64,000 nt of DNA from Microbispora sp. NBC_01189 (GTDB lineage: Bacteria > Actinomycetota > Actinomycetes > Streptosporangiales > Streptosporangiaceae): positions 1,208,001 to 1,272,000 of the forward strand of contig NZ_CP108581.1 of the NCBI RefSeq assembly GCF_036010665.1, read 5' to 3'. The translations under genes and the position numbers were made by a program. Every line of letters begins with the position of its first letter. Position 1 is the stretch's first letter. Of the stretch, positions 33,288-41,319 are shown piece after piece. Below the pieces are notes generated by a model. The model made no database searches. It was given only the letters and a program-made list of their open reading frames with translations, and was not told the DNA's origin.

Positions 33288-34712
33288 ATGGTTGGCAGGC
33301 GCATGCCTCTCTTTTTACGCCCGCGTTCGATCCAGGCGCGCATCGCCCTGATGAGCGCGGTCCTCTCCCTCGTGGTTCTCACGGTGATCGGGGTTGGCCT
33401 GGACATCGCCGTCCGGAACCAAGTCCGCTCGCACCTGTTCATGGACACCCAGCGGGTGGCCACCGACTGGATCGCCTCGATGGGCCCCGGCGGCATCCCC
33501 GAGCCGCCCGCCGCGCACGAGAACCTGGTGCAGCTCGTCGACTCGCGGAACCGGGTGATCACGGCCAGCCGGGGGGCGACCGGCAGGCCGCCGCTGACCT
33601 CTCCCATGCCTGAGGAGCCGGGCCGCCTGCAGTACCGGATCGAGTGCCGGGACGGGGGCCGGTGCGTCATGGTCACCGCCATGCGGGTGCTTCCGGTGCA
33701 GACCCGGCTCTTCTGGAACGGCGAGCCGCACGCCGTCTACTCCGGGAGGGCCGAGCCGGCTCTCCTGGCGACGCGGCGGCTGGAACTGTTCATCGCGATC
33801 GGGGTGTTGCTCATGACGGCCGGCTGGACCTGGGCGAGCTGGCGCTCCGCGGGGCGCACGCTGCGTCCCGTCCGGGAGATCCGCGAGAAGGTCGAAGAGA
33901 TCACCGTGCGCGACCTCAGCCTGCGGGTGCCGCAGCCGTGCGGCCACGACGAGATCGCCGAGCTGGCCCGCGCCTCCAACGACCTGCTCGAACACCTCGA
34001 CTCCTCGGTGCGCCAGCAGCGGCACTTCGCCTCGATGGTCTCCCACGAACTGCGGACCCCGCTGGCCGGGCTCCGGACACAGCTGGAGGAGGCCCTGCTC
34101 TACCGCGACGAGACCGATCCGTACGAGACCCTGCGGACGGCGGTGCGCACCACCGAGCGCTGCCAGGCGATCATCAGCGAGATGCTCACGGTCGCCCGTG
34201 TCCGGACGGCCGCGGCGGCCGAGCCCGAGCCCGTCGACCTCGGGACGCTCGCGCGGGAGGAGGCGGCCGCCCGTACGGACGGGGTGCCCGTGCGCGCCGA
34301 GATCAGGGACGACGTGACCGTCCTCGGCAACCGGGTCCAGCTGTGCGGCGTGCTGACCAACCTGCTGGTCAACGCCCAGCGGCACGCGCACAGCGAGGTG
34401 GAGGTCAGCGTCGAGCGGGCCGGGGACGAGGCGGTCGTCACCGTGCTCGACGACGGCGAGGGCATCGCGCCGGAGGACCGCGAGCGGGTCTTCGAGCCGT
34501 TCGTGCGGCTGAAGGACGGGCGCCGCCGCGACCCCAAGGGCACCGGGCTGGGCCTCGCCCTCTGCCGCATCACGGCGGACGCGCACCACGGCACGCTCCG
34601 CGTCGAGGACTCCCCGCGCGGCGCCCGCTTCGTCCTGCGCCTGCCGCTCCCCGCGGGAGCCCCGGCCGCGAGCCGCCCCCGGCAGCTCACCCGCTGCCGC
34701 CCGGCCCAGTGA
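33288..34712 (+). CDS. Sensor histidine kinase (orphan)
   Basis: This 474-residue protein starts at the ATG at 33288 with GGGGAGGGG upstream. TM1 is at about 20-45, an extracytoplasmic sensor follows to about 155, then TM2, a HAMP domain (RTLRPVREIREKVEEITVRD), the HisKA box SHELRTPLAGL (H253) and HATPase_c motifs (NLLVNAQRHA, DDGEGIAPED, GTGLGLAL). It signals through autophosphorylation to a response regulator that is not adjacent. Its 3' end overlaps the convergent egtD gene by 26 nt, unusual for a convergent pair. Confidence 0.92.
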   Translation: MVGRRMPLFLRPRSIQARIALMSAVLSLVVLTVIGVGLDIAVRNQVRSHLFMDTQRVATDWIASMGPGGIPEPPAAHENLVQLVDSRNRVITASRGATGRPPLTSPMPEEPGRLQYRIECRDGGRCVMVTAMRVLPVQTRLFWNGEPHAVYSGRAEPALLATRRLELFIAIGVLLMTAGWTWASWRSAGRTLRPVREIREKVEEITVRDLSLRVPQPCGHDEIAELARASNDLLEHLDSSVRQQRHFASMVSHELRTPLAGLRTQLEEALLYRDETDPYETLRTAVRTTERCQAIISEMLTVARVRTAAAAEPEPVDLGTLAREEAAARTDGVPVRAEIRDDVTVLGNRVQLCGVLTNLLVNAQRHAHSEVEVSVERAGDEAVVTVLDDGEGIAPEDRERVFEPFVRLKDGRRRDPKGTGLGLALCRITADAHHGTLRVEDSPRGARFVLRLPLPAGAPAASRPRQLTRCRPAQ

Positions 34713-35676
34713 CGGCCGGTACGGCGGCGAGGGTCAGCGCGAAGTCGCCTCCGCTGTCGGTGTGCCAGCGGGCGACCTCGAACCCGGCCCGGGACAGCTC
34801 GCCGACCAGGCCCTCCCTGCGGAACTTGGCGCTGATCTCCGTACGTAGCTCCTCCCCCTCGCCGAAGGCGGCCGTGAGGCCGAGCGCCCTGATCGGGACC
34901 TCCATCGGCCGGGCCGCCCGCAGCCGCATCTCGATCCACTCGTTGTCCTCGTCGTAGAGCGCGACATGCTCGAACGCCTCCGGCTCGAAGGCGGCGTCCA
35001 GCTCGCGGTTGATCACGTGGAGCACGTTGCGGTTGAAGGCGGCCGTGACGCCCTGCCGGTCGTCGTACGCCGCGACCAGCCGGGCGTGGTCCTTCACCAG
35101 GTCGGCGCCGAGGAGCAGGGTGTCCCCCGGCCGCATCGTGGCGCGCAGTTCCTTGAGGAACACCTCCCGGGCGGCGGGCGTGAGGTTGCCGATCGTGCCG
35201 CCGAGGAACGCGACCAGCCGCCTGCCCGCACTCGGCAGCAGGGCGAGGTGCCGCTCGAAGTCGGCGCGCACCGGCCGCACGTTCAGGCCGCGATAACGTA
35301 CGGCGAGCCGCTCCGCCGCGGTCTCCAGCGTGACGGCGTCCACGTCGACCGGGACGTAGGCCCGGAGCGTCCCGGCGGCGGCCAGCGCGTCGAGCAGGAG
35401 CACGGTCTTCTCGCTGGTGCCCGAGCCCAGTTCGACGAGTGTGTCGGCGCGGCTGAGCGCCGCGACGTCGACGGCCCGGCGGCGCAGGATCTCCAGCTCG
35501 CACCGGGTCGGGTAGTACTCGGCCAGCCGGGTGATCCGGGTGAACAGCTCGCCTCCGGCCGCGTCGTAGAACCACTTGGGCGGCAGCCACTTGGGCGTGG
35601 AGGTGAACCCGGCGCGCACGTCGCTCTCCAGAGCCTGGCGCAGGTAGTCGCCGTCGAGGTGATCGATCATGCTCAT
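34687..35676 (-). CDS. egtD: L-histidine N-alpha-methyltransferase (ergothioneine biosynthesis)
   Basis: This 329-residue protein is close to known EgtD length. It begins with LRQALESDVRAGFTSTPKWL and PPKWFYDAAGGELF. The SAM site is LVELGSGTSEKTVLLLDAL, followed by FLGGTIGNL and AAFNRNVLHVINREL. It trimethylates histidine to hercynine. It is the last gene of the egtABCD group, 25 nt after egtC. Its end overlaps the convergent histidine kinase gene. Confidence 0.95.
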   Translation of the reverse strand: MSMIDHLDGDYLRQALESDVRAGFTSTPKWLPPKWFYDAAGGELFTRITRLAEYYPTRCELEILRRRAVDVAALSRADTLVELGSGTSEKTVLLLDALAAAGTLRAYVPVDVDAVTLETAAERLAVRYRGLNVRPVRADFERHLALLPSAGRRLVAFLGGTIGNLTPAAREVFLKELRATMRPGDTLLLGADLVKDHARLVAAYDDRQGVTAAFNRNVLHVINRELDAAFEPEAFEHVALYDEDNEWIEMRLRAARPMEVPIRALGLTAAFGEGEELRTEISAKFRREGLVGELSRAGFEVARWHTDSGGDFALTLAAVPAVTGPGGSG

Positions 35677-35701
35677 GGGGTCCCCTCTCAGTCGGTGGCT
35701 G

Positions 35702-36418
35702 TCAGATGGGTGTCACCGCCACGCCGTCGGGGGAGGCGAGCAGCAGGCTGCGGTCGGGCACGGCCCGCCATCCGGGCCGGTCGTCCAGCGGCTCGCTGGA
35801 CACGAGAACTCCTTCCTCCAGGTGGGCGAACAGGGTGTCGCCCCAGGTGACGGCCGCCACCTCCGTGCCGCCGACGACGAGCAGGTTGAGCCGGGCGTGC
35901 CGGTCCCCCTCCGCGGCCCCGCGCACCACGAGGGGCAGCGCGTCGGCGAGCGGCAGGCCGTCGCGGAGGCGGGCGAACACCGCCGAGGCGAGCCACGCCG
36001 AGTCGCACGCGCTCTCCGGGCCGACGTCCGGGCCGGTCACGAGGGGCCGGACCGCCTCCCGCCGGACCCTGCCGTTGTGGCTGAGCAGCCAGCGCCCGTC
36101 GGCGAACGGCGCGGTCGCCGTCTCCTCGACCGGCATGCCGGTCGTGGCCGACCGGACCGCCGCGAGCAGGCACGACGAGCGCGCCGCCGCGGCGAGGCCG
36201 GGCATGTTGGCGTCCGCCCAGATCGGCACCGCCCGGCGGTAGCGGACCGGCCCCGGCAGGGCCGCGTCGTACCACCCGAACCCGAACCCGTCGGCGTTCA
36301 CGGTGCCGTACCTTTGCAGGCGCGGCGCGTACGACTGGCGCAGCAGGCCGTGCTCGGGGTCGCTGACGAGCGAGGCCAGGGACCGCGGCGGCCCCAGCCA
36401 GGCCGCGTGGCGGCACAC
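35702..36418 (-). CDS. egtC: Gamma-glutamyl hercynylcysteine sulfoxide hydrolase (class II amidotransferase fold)
   Basis: This 238-residue protein begins MCRHAAWLG, so Cys2 is the Ntn nucleophile after Met removal. NADGFGFGWYD, LLAAVRSATTG and LLSHNGRVRR are class II glutamine amidotransferase motifs. It removes the gamma-glutamyl group from the EgtB product. GTG start at 36418, 3 nt after the egtB stop, so co-translated. Confidence 0.95.
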   Translation of the reverse strand: MCRHAAWLGPPRSLASLVSDPEHGLLRQSYAPRLQRYGTVNADGFGFGWYDAALPGPVRYRRAVPIWADANMPGLAAAARSSCLLAAVRSATTGMPVEETATAPFADGRWLLSHNGRVRREAVRPLVTGPDVGPESACDSAWLASAVFARLRDGLPLADALPLVVRGAAEGDRHARLNLLVVGGTEVAAVTWGDTLFAHLEEGVLVSSEPLDDRPGWRAVPDRSLLLASPDGVAVTPI

Positions 36419-36421
36419 CGG

Positions 36422-37720
36422 CTAGTCCTCGGATCGCGCGCAGCGGAACCCGGCGAAGATCTGCCTGCGGATCGGGAGGTCCCAGTTGCGGAAGGTCGTC
36501 CGCACCGCCGAGGGATGGGTGGCCCACGAGCCGCCCCGCAGCACCCGGTAGGTCTCCCCGAAGAAGACCTCGCTGTACTCCTTGTACGGGAAGCTGCGGA
36601 AGCCCGGATAGGGCTGGAACCAGGAGTCCGTCCACTCCCAGACGTCGCCGACGAGCTGTTCGACGCCGTACGGGCTCGCTCCCTTCGGGTACGCCCCGAC
36701 CGGCGCGGGCCGGGCGGCCCGGTGTCCCAGGTTCGCCCGGTGACCGAGGTCGCCGGGCCCGGCGTCGCCCCAGGGATACTCGCGGCCCCCGCAGGCCTTC
36801 TCCCACTCGGCCTCGGTCGGCAGCCGCCTGCCCGCCCACCGGGCGTACGCGTCGGCCTCGTACCACGAGACGTGCTGGACCGGCTCGTCCGGCGGCACCG
36901 GCTCCTCCCGGCCGAAGCGGAGACGCCACCAGGTGTCGCCGTCCCTCGTCCAGAACAGCGGGGCGTCCACGCCGGTGCGCTGAACCCATTCCCAGCCCTG
37001 CGGCAGCCACCAGCGCGGGTCGCGGTAGCCGCCGTCCTCGACGAACCGCAGGTACGCCCCGCAGGTGACGGGGTGACGGTCGATCCAGTAGCCCGGCAGG
37101 TGCCGCCGGTGCGCCGGGCGTTCGTTGTCGTACGCCCAGGCCACCGCGTCCGTGCCCATGCCGAAGATCCCGGCGGGGATGTGGACCTCGGGGTCGGCGG
37201 CCGGAGCGCCGCCGGGCGGCAGCGCGCCGTCGCGCACCAGCCCCGGCCGCCGGGACAGCTGCAGCGTGGCCAGCATGGTCTCACCGTGCTGGTGCTCGTG
37301 CTGCAGGACCAGCCCGAAGACGAAGCCGCCGGCCCGCAGCGGGTCGGGGCCGGCCGGGTCGAGCCGGTCGAGGACGTCGAGCACCCGCCCGCGTACGCCC
37401 GAGATGTACTTCCTGGCCTCGGCGGGGGTGAGCAGCGGCAGCGAGGGCCGGTCCGCACGCGGATACCTGAACGCGTCGTAGAGGTGGTCGATCTCCGGGC
37501 GCAGCGGCTCGATGCCGGCCGCCTCCCGGAGCACCCACAGCTCCTCGTAGTTGCCGACGTGGGCGAGGTCCCAGACCAGCGGCGACATGAGCGGCGAGTG
37601 CTGACGCGTCAGCACGTCGTCGTCGGCGTCGGTGTAGGCAAGGGACCGCTCCCGCACGGCGGCGAGCTCGGCCGCGATCCTGTCCTTCAGACCGGTCATG
37701 CCGATGTCGAGTTCGGTCAC
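36422..37720 (-). CDS. egtB: Hercynine oxygenase (iron-dependent sulfoxide synthase)
   Basis: In this 432-residue protein, the N-terminal DinB-like domain supplies the iron ligands, with WDLAHVGNYEE and VLQHEHQHGETML. The C-terminal FGE-sulfatase-type domain includes FGMGTD, RRLPTEAEWEKACGG, GDVWEWTDSW and LRGGSWATHP. It joins hercynine to gamma-glutamylcysteine using O2. The GTG start has GGAGG 6 nt upstream. The decayed tnpB element begins just beyond this ribosome-binding site, so egtB sits ~900 bp from egtA instead of directly behind it. Confidence 0.95.
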   Translation of the reverse strand: MTELDIGMTGLKDRIAAELAAVRERSLAYTDADDDVLTRQHSPLMSPLVWDLAHVGNYEELWVLREAAGIEPLRPEIDHLYDAFRYPRADRPSLPLLTPAEARKYISGVRGRVLDVLDRLDPAGPDPLRAGGFVFGLVLQHEHQHGETMLATLQLSRRPGLVRDGALPPGGAPAADPEVHIPAGIFGMGTDAVAWAYDNERPAHRRHLPGYWIDRHPVTCGAYLRFVEDGGYRDPRWWLPQGWEWVQRTGVDAPLFWTRDGDTWWRLRFGREEPVPPDEPVQHVSWYEADAYARWAGRRLPTEAEWEKACGGREYPWGDAGPGDLGHRANLGHRAARPAPVGAYPKGASPYGVEQLVGDVWEWTDSWFQPYPGFRSFPYKEYSEVFFGETYRVLRGGSWATHPSAVRTTFRNWDLPIRRQIFAGFRCARSED

Positions 37721-37861
37721 CGAAACCTCCGGAGGTAGCTCGGTCCTTCAGGGCCGGGAGGAACCCAGCCCCCGCAAGGGATGGCCCGGCGAAGCCGGGA
37801 CAGCGCAGAGCGCGAAGCGCTCATGACCATTTCCTTCCGCTTACCGATCGAGCAAAGGGCT

Positions 37862-38631
37862 GGTCGCGTAGACCGACCGGTACCTGACCGAGCTGAAACG
37901 CGACGGCGGCCACGACTTCCTGTACGAGGTCTCCAGCGTCCCGTTGCAGCAAGCTCTGCGGCACCAGTACACGGCGTTCGTGAACTTCTTCGCCGGACGC
38001 GCCCGCTACCCGCGTTACAAGTCCCGGCACGGCCGTCAGTCGGCGACCTACACCCGGTCGGCGTTCCGCTGGCGGGACGGCCGGCTGCACCTCGCGAAGA
38101 TGGACGCACCGGTCGAACAACCGGGCCAAGGCCAAAGCGAAGGTCGCCCGCGCGCACACCAAGGTCCGTGTCGCCCGTGCCGACTTTCTGCACAAGACCA
38201 GCGCCCGGCTGGCCCGCGACAACGACCTGATCGTGATCGAGGACCTGAACGTCACAGGGATGGTCCGTAACCGGTCCCTGGCAAAAGCGATTTCCGACTG
38301 TGGGTGGGGGGAGTTCCGCCGCCAGTTGGAGTACAAGACCGCCCGATACGGCCGCCACCTGGTCGTGATCGACCGCTGGTACCCCTCGTCCAATACATGC
38401 TCGGCGTGCGGGCACCTGCTCGCCACTCTCAGCCTCTCCGCCCGGCACTGGACGTGTCCGGGCTGCGGCATCCGGCACGACCGGGACATTAACGCCGCCA
38501 AGAACATCCTGGCCGCTGGTCGAGCGGTGTCTGCCTGTGGAGCTGACGTGAGTCCGCAAGGGTCCTCCCTTCGGCGGTCGGCTGTGAAGCAGGAAGCCCA
38601 GCCCGTGAGGGCGGGAATCCCCCGCCTTTAG
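37862..38631 (+). pseudogene. tnpB: tnpB (RNA-guided nuclease family) with N-terminal loss and internal deletion
   Basis: Recognisable TnpB segments are VSSVPLQQALRHQYTAFVNF…YPRYKSRHGRQSATYTRS…LHLAKMDAP (frame 1), then, after a junction near 38113, SNNRAKAKAKVARAHTKV…IVIEDLNVTGMVRNRSLAKA, the zinc finger CSACGHLL…WTCPGCGI and RHDRDINAAKNIL (another frame). The region normally holding the first RuvC Asp is missing between MDAP and SNNRAK, and the frame shifts at the junction. The N-terminal start is also gone. The C-terminal half (from about 38233) stays open for 132 codons, but the protein cannot be an active nuclease. Confidence 0.85.
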
Positions 38632-38645
38632 GCGGGGGAAGTCAA
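38618..38645 (+). repeat. IS right-end hairpin and TCAA cleavage site
   Basis: A 9-bp perfect hairpin is followed by AGTCAA. On the opposite strand TTGA supplies the TGA stop of egtA (38642-38644), so the mobile element's last bases form the end of the host gene. Confidence 0.7.
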
Positions 38646-39802
38646 GCGAACATCTCCTCCATCCGGTCGGCGGCCGGCGGGCGGCCGGATTCGATGTGCC
38701 GGGAGGCGAACGCGCGGACCCGGGCGACCAGCCGGGGCCCGGCCCCGAGCCGGGGCAGGGCCTCGGCGGCGGCGCGGAAGCAGACGGAGGCGCAGCGGCG
38801 CAGGGCGGAGTCGGCGAGCCCGAGGCGGGCGGCGTCCGTCCAGCGGCCGGCGAGCGGCCGGGCGGCCTCCAGGGCGGTCGCCGCGGCCTGGTCGTCGGTG
38901 ACGAGCGCGTGGACGACGGCCACGCACACGGGCCATCCGGCGGGTCCCTGCGCGTCGAGGTAGCGCACCTCCAGCCAGCCGCGGGGCCGCACCGGCGGGA
39001 AGAGCGTGGTGGCGTGATAGGCGATGTCGGCCTCGCCCGCGGGCCGCCCGGCCGCCCGGGCGAAGTCGCGGAACGCCGAGCCGTCGAGGACGGGCCGGCA
39101 GGCGCCGCCCTCCCGGACCATCATGAGACGCGCGTCGAGGAGGTAGCGCGCCCAGTCGTCCGCCGGGTCGTCCCCCGGGTCATCCGCCAGGTCGCCGCCG
39201 CCGTTCAGGCGCTGGGCGACAGGAGCGGTCCTGGTCGGATCGAGGCGGCTCCACACCGCCTGGCGCCCGGAGGCCCACCCACCGGCGGGCGAGTTGGCGA
39301 AGGCGGCCACGAGCACCGGGCCGAGCGCGTGGGCGCGGTCCCAGCGAGCCCGCGGATCGTCGCCGACGTCCAGGTTGACCTGGATCGAGGCCGTCGAGCA
39401 CATCATCGCCGGTCCGTACGGGCGGCCCAGGAAGGCGTCCATCGCCTCGTACCTCGGCTCGGTCAGCTGCCGGACGGGCGGACGGAGCACGTCGAGGCCG
39501 CGGTTGCCCAGCCGCAGCCCGGCCCGGGCGAGCGCGAGCCGCACGGCCTCGACGTCGGCGGTGAGCTTGGTGATCGCGGCGGGCAGGACGTCCGGCGGGG
39601 CCGACAGTTCGAGCTGGCCGCCCGGCTCGAAGGTCACCTTGCTGCCGCCCGGGAGCGGCGGGAGCGCGTCCTCGGTCCGGGCGACCGGGACCGGCCTCGC
39701 CGGGTCCATCGCGTCGAACACCAGGAACTCCAGCTCGACGCCCAAACGGTTCGACGTGACTCCGCGGAAGCAGTCCCGAGCGTACCCCTGCACGTCGGTC
39801 AT
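38642..39802 (-). CDS. egtA: Glutamate-cysteine ligase of ergothioneine biosynthesis
   Basis: This 386-residue protein starts at the ATG at 39802 with GAGG upstream. GCS2/EgtA motifs are GVELEFLVFD, VTFEPGGQLELSAPP, MMCSTASIQVNLDVG, FANSPAGGWASGRQAVW and PRGWLEVRYLDAQG. It makes gamma-glutamylcysteine for EgtB. Its stop codon lies within the TCAA right end of the inserted element, so the native C-terminus is probably clipped or altered; the length is somewhat short for the family (~400-430). The catalytic core is complete. Confidence 0.93.
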   Translation of the reverse strand: MTDVQGYARDCFRGVTSNRLGVELEFLVFDAMDPARPVPVARTEDALPPLPGGSKVTFEPGGQLELSAPPDVLPAAITKLTADVEAVRLALARAGLRLGNRGLDVLRPPVRQLTEPRYEAMDAFLGRPYGPAMMCSTASIQVNLDVGDDPRARWDRAHALGPVLVAAFANSPAGGWASGRQAVWSRLDPTRTAPVAQRLNGGGDLADDPGDDPADDWARYLLDARLMMVREGGACRPVLDGSAFRDFARAAGRPAGEADIAYHATTLFPPVRPRGWLEVRYLDAQGPAGWPVCVAVVHALVTDDQAAATALEAARPLAGRWTDAARLGLADSALRRCASVCFRAAAEALPRLGAGPRLVARVRAFASRHIESGRPPAADRMEEMFA

Positions 39803-39844
39803 CCGCCCCCCTCGCCTCACACGACCCGCCGCACACGACGGGCC

Positions 39845-39872
39845 TCACACGACTCGGTGGTGCCGAGTCAAC
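39845..39872 (-). promoter_or_regulatory. Putative egtA promoter with internal palindrome
   Basis: Reading the minus strand, TTGACT (39872-39867) fits a -35 box; 17 nt later stands TGTGAG as a weak -10. The spacer contains the perfect inverted repeat GACTCGG-N5-CCGAGTC (39851-39869), placed where a repressor would block RNA polymerase. Regulation is inference. Confidence 0.45.
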
Positions 39873-39967
39873 TTTCCCCGTAAATGCGTGTTTGAACCCG
39901 AGCCCTACCGAGGCGGGCCCGCTCGGCCGAGGGGCCCTTCTCCGGGGTGCCGGTAGCGTAGGTGTCC

Positions 39968-40933
39968 ATGACAGCTATGGACTCCACCTCTGGTGCGTAC
40001 GGCATCGGCCTGGCCACGATCGCCGCGGACGGCACCGTGCTCGACACCTGGTTCCCCTTCCCGGCGCTGGGCGAGCCCCCGGCCGTGGGCACCGAGCCGA
40101 TCTCCCACGAGGACCTGGGTGAGGGCATGGCGGAGCTCGTCGGCCCCGACCCCGCCCGCGGCGTCGAGGTCGTGGCCGTGCGCACCGGCATCGCCGATCT
40201 GGCGGCTCCGCCGGCCGACGCGCACGACGCGTACCTGCGCCTGCACCTGCTGTCCCACCGCCTGGTCCGGCCGCGCGCGCTCAACCTCGACGGGATCTTC
40301 GGGCTGCTGGCGAACGTCGTGTGGACCAGCCACGGCCCGTGCCGGGTCGAGGGCTTCGAGGAGGTGCGGCTGCGCCTCCGGGCCCGCGGCCCGGTGACCG
40401 TGTACGGCGTGGACAAGTTCCCCCGGATGGTCGACTACGTGCTGCCCGCGGGAGTGCGGATCGCCGACGCCGACCGCGTACGGCTCGGCGCGCACCTGGC
40501 GAGCGGCACCACCGTCATGCACGAGGGCTTCGTCAACTACAACGCCGGCACGCTCGGCGCATCGATGGTGGAGGGCCGGATCTCCGCCGGGGTCGTCGTG
40601 GGCGACGGCTCCGACGTGGGCGGTGGCGCCTCGATCATGGGGACGCTGTCCGGCGGCGGCAAGGAGGTCATCTCGATCGGCGAGCGGTGCCTGCTCGGGG
40701 CCAACTCCGGCATCGGCATCTCGCTGGGCGACGACTGCGTGGTGGAGGCCGGGCTGTACGTCACGGCGGGCACCAAGGTCGCCCTCCCGGACGGGCAGGT
40801 CGTGAAGGCCAGGGAGCTGTCGGGCAAGTCGGGCCTGCTGCTGCGCCGCAACTCGACGACCGGGGCCGTCGAGGCGGTGGCCAGGGACAGCAGGGGCATC
40901 GAGCTCAACGCCGCGCTGCACGCGAACGACTGA
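39968..40933 (+). CDS. dapD: 2,3,4,5-tetrahydropyridine-2,6-dicarboxylate N-succinyltransferase
   Basis: This 321-residue protein is of the actinobacterial DapD type. The N-terminal domain ([20 protein letters not shown]) is followed by a left-handed beta-helix with hexapeptide repeats ([60 protein letters not shown]). It succinylates tetrahydrodipicolinate in the diaminopimelate/lysine pathway. The start may be GTG at 39962 or ATG at 39968; I prefer ATG. It is divergent from egtA. Confidence 0.95.
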   Translation: MTAMDSTSGAYGIGLATIAADGTVLDTWFPFPALGEPPAVGTEPISHEDLGEGMAELVGPDPARGVEVVAVRTGIADLAAPPADAHDAYLRLHLLSHRLVRPRALNLDGIFGLLANVVWTSHGPCRVEGFEEVRLRLRARGPVTVYGVDKFPRMVDYVLPAGVRIADADRVRLGAHLASGTTVMHEGFVNYNAGTLGASMVEGRISAGVVVGDGSDVGGGASIMGTLSGGGKEVISIGERCLLGANSGIGISLGDDCVVEAGLYVTAGTKVALPDGQVVKARELSGKSGLLLRRNSTTGAVEAVARDSRGIELNAALHAND

Positions 40934-41043
40934 TCTCCCCTACTGTGCCCCACGCGCGGCGCACCCTGAGATGTCCCTGAGTCGGCCCTGAACTTGGCCT
41001 TCGGCCCTGTGAGCGGGGGGAGTGCGGCCCGTACCGTGAAGGC

Positions 41044-41220
41044 ATGGGACGCATTCTCCTCATCGCAGCAGCCGTCGTCGTCGGGTTCTTCCTCCTCGGC
41101 TCCGTGATCGGGCTCATCTTCGGCGCGCTGAAGTGGGTCCTGATCATCGGCGCGATCGCCCTGATCGTGTCGGTCGTGTTCAAGCTCACCCGGAGCAGCG
41201 GGTCGGGCCACTACACCTGA
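41044..41220 (+). CDS. 58-residue hydrophobic membrane protein
   Basis: A short gene easily missed by length cut-offs. ATG at 41044, TGA at 41218. The product has two closely spaced hydrophobic segments (ILLIAAAVVVGFFLLGSVIG and WVLIIGAIALIVSVVFKL) and a short polar tail (TRSSGSGHYT). Third codon positions are almost all G or C, as in neighbouring real genes. It stands between dapD and a strong terminator. Similar tiny membrane proteins are common in actinomycetes; function unknown. Confidence 0.7.
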   Translation: MGRILLIAAAVVVGFFLLGSVIGLIFGALKWVLIIGAIALIVSVVFKLTRSSGSGHYT

Positions 41221-41225
41221 CCTGC

Positions 41226-41256
41226 GCAGTACACACAGAAGCAGTACACACAGAAG
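41226..41256 (+). repeat. 15-bp direct duplication
   Basis: GCAGTACACACAGAA occurs twice in immediate tandem (41226 and 41241), directly before the terminator hairpin. Probably a simple slippage duplication. Confidence 0.7.
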
Positions 41257-41296
41257 GGGCGGGCCCCGTCGCGATCGCGACGGGGCCCGCCTTCTT
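41253..41296. terminator. Bidirectional terminator hairpin
   Basis: The perfect 16-bp inverted repeat GCGGGCCCCGTCGCGA with its complement is flanked by GAAGG / CCTTC, extending the stem. It lies between the 58-aa gene and the convergent cellulase gene and can end both transcripts. Confidence 0.85.
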
Positions 41297-41319
41297 GTGC
41301 GCCTACGCGGTTCCTCGGG

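Larger units (their letters stand above)
37735..38645 (+). mobile_element. Decayed IS200/IS605-type element between egtB and egtA
   Basis: A TnpB-only element lies in plus orientation inside the minus-strand egt operon. The right end carries the typical subterminal hairpin TCCCCCGCC-TTTA-GGCGGGGGA (38618-38639) and finishes at TCAA (38642-38645), the right cleavage tetranucleotide known for IS608-like elements. The left side has two small hairpins with GAA loops (CCCGGCGAAGCCGGG and GAGCGCGAAGCGCTC, 37784-37822), as expected of structured IS605 ends. The left boundary is approximate. No tnpA is present. Confidence 0.75.
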
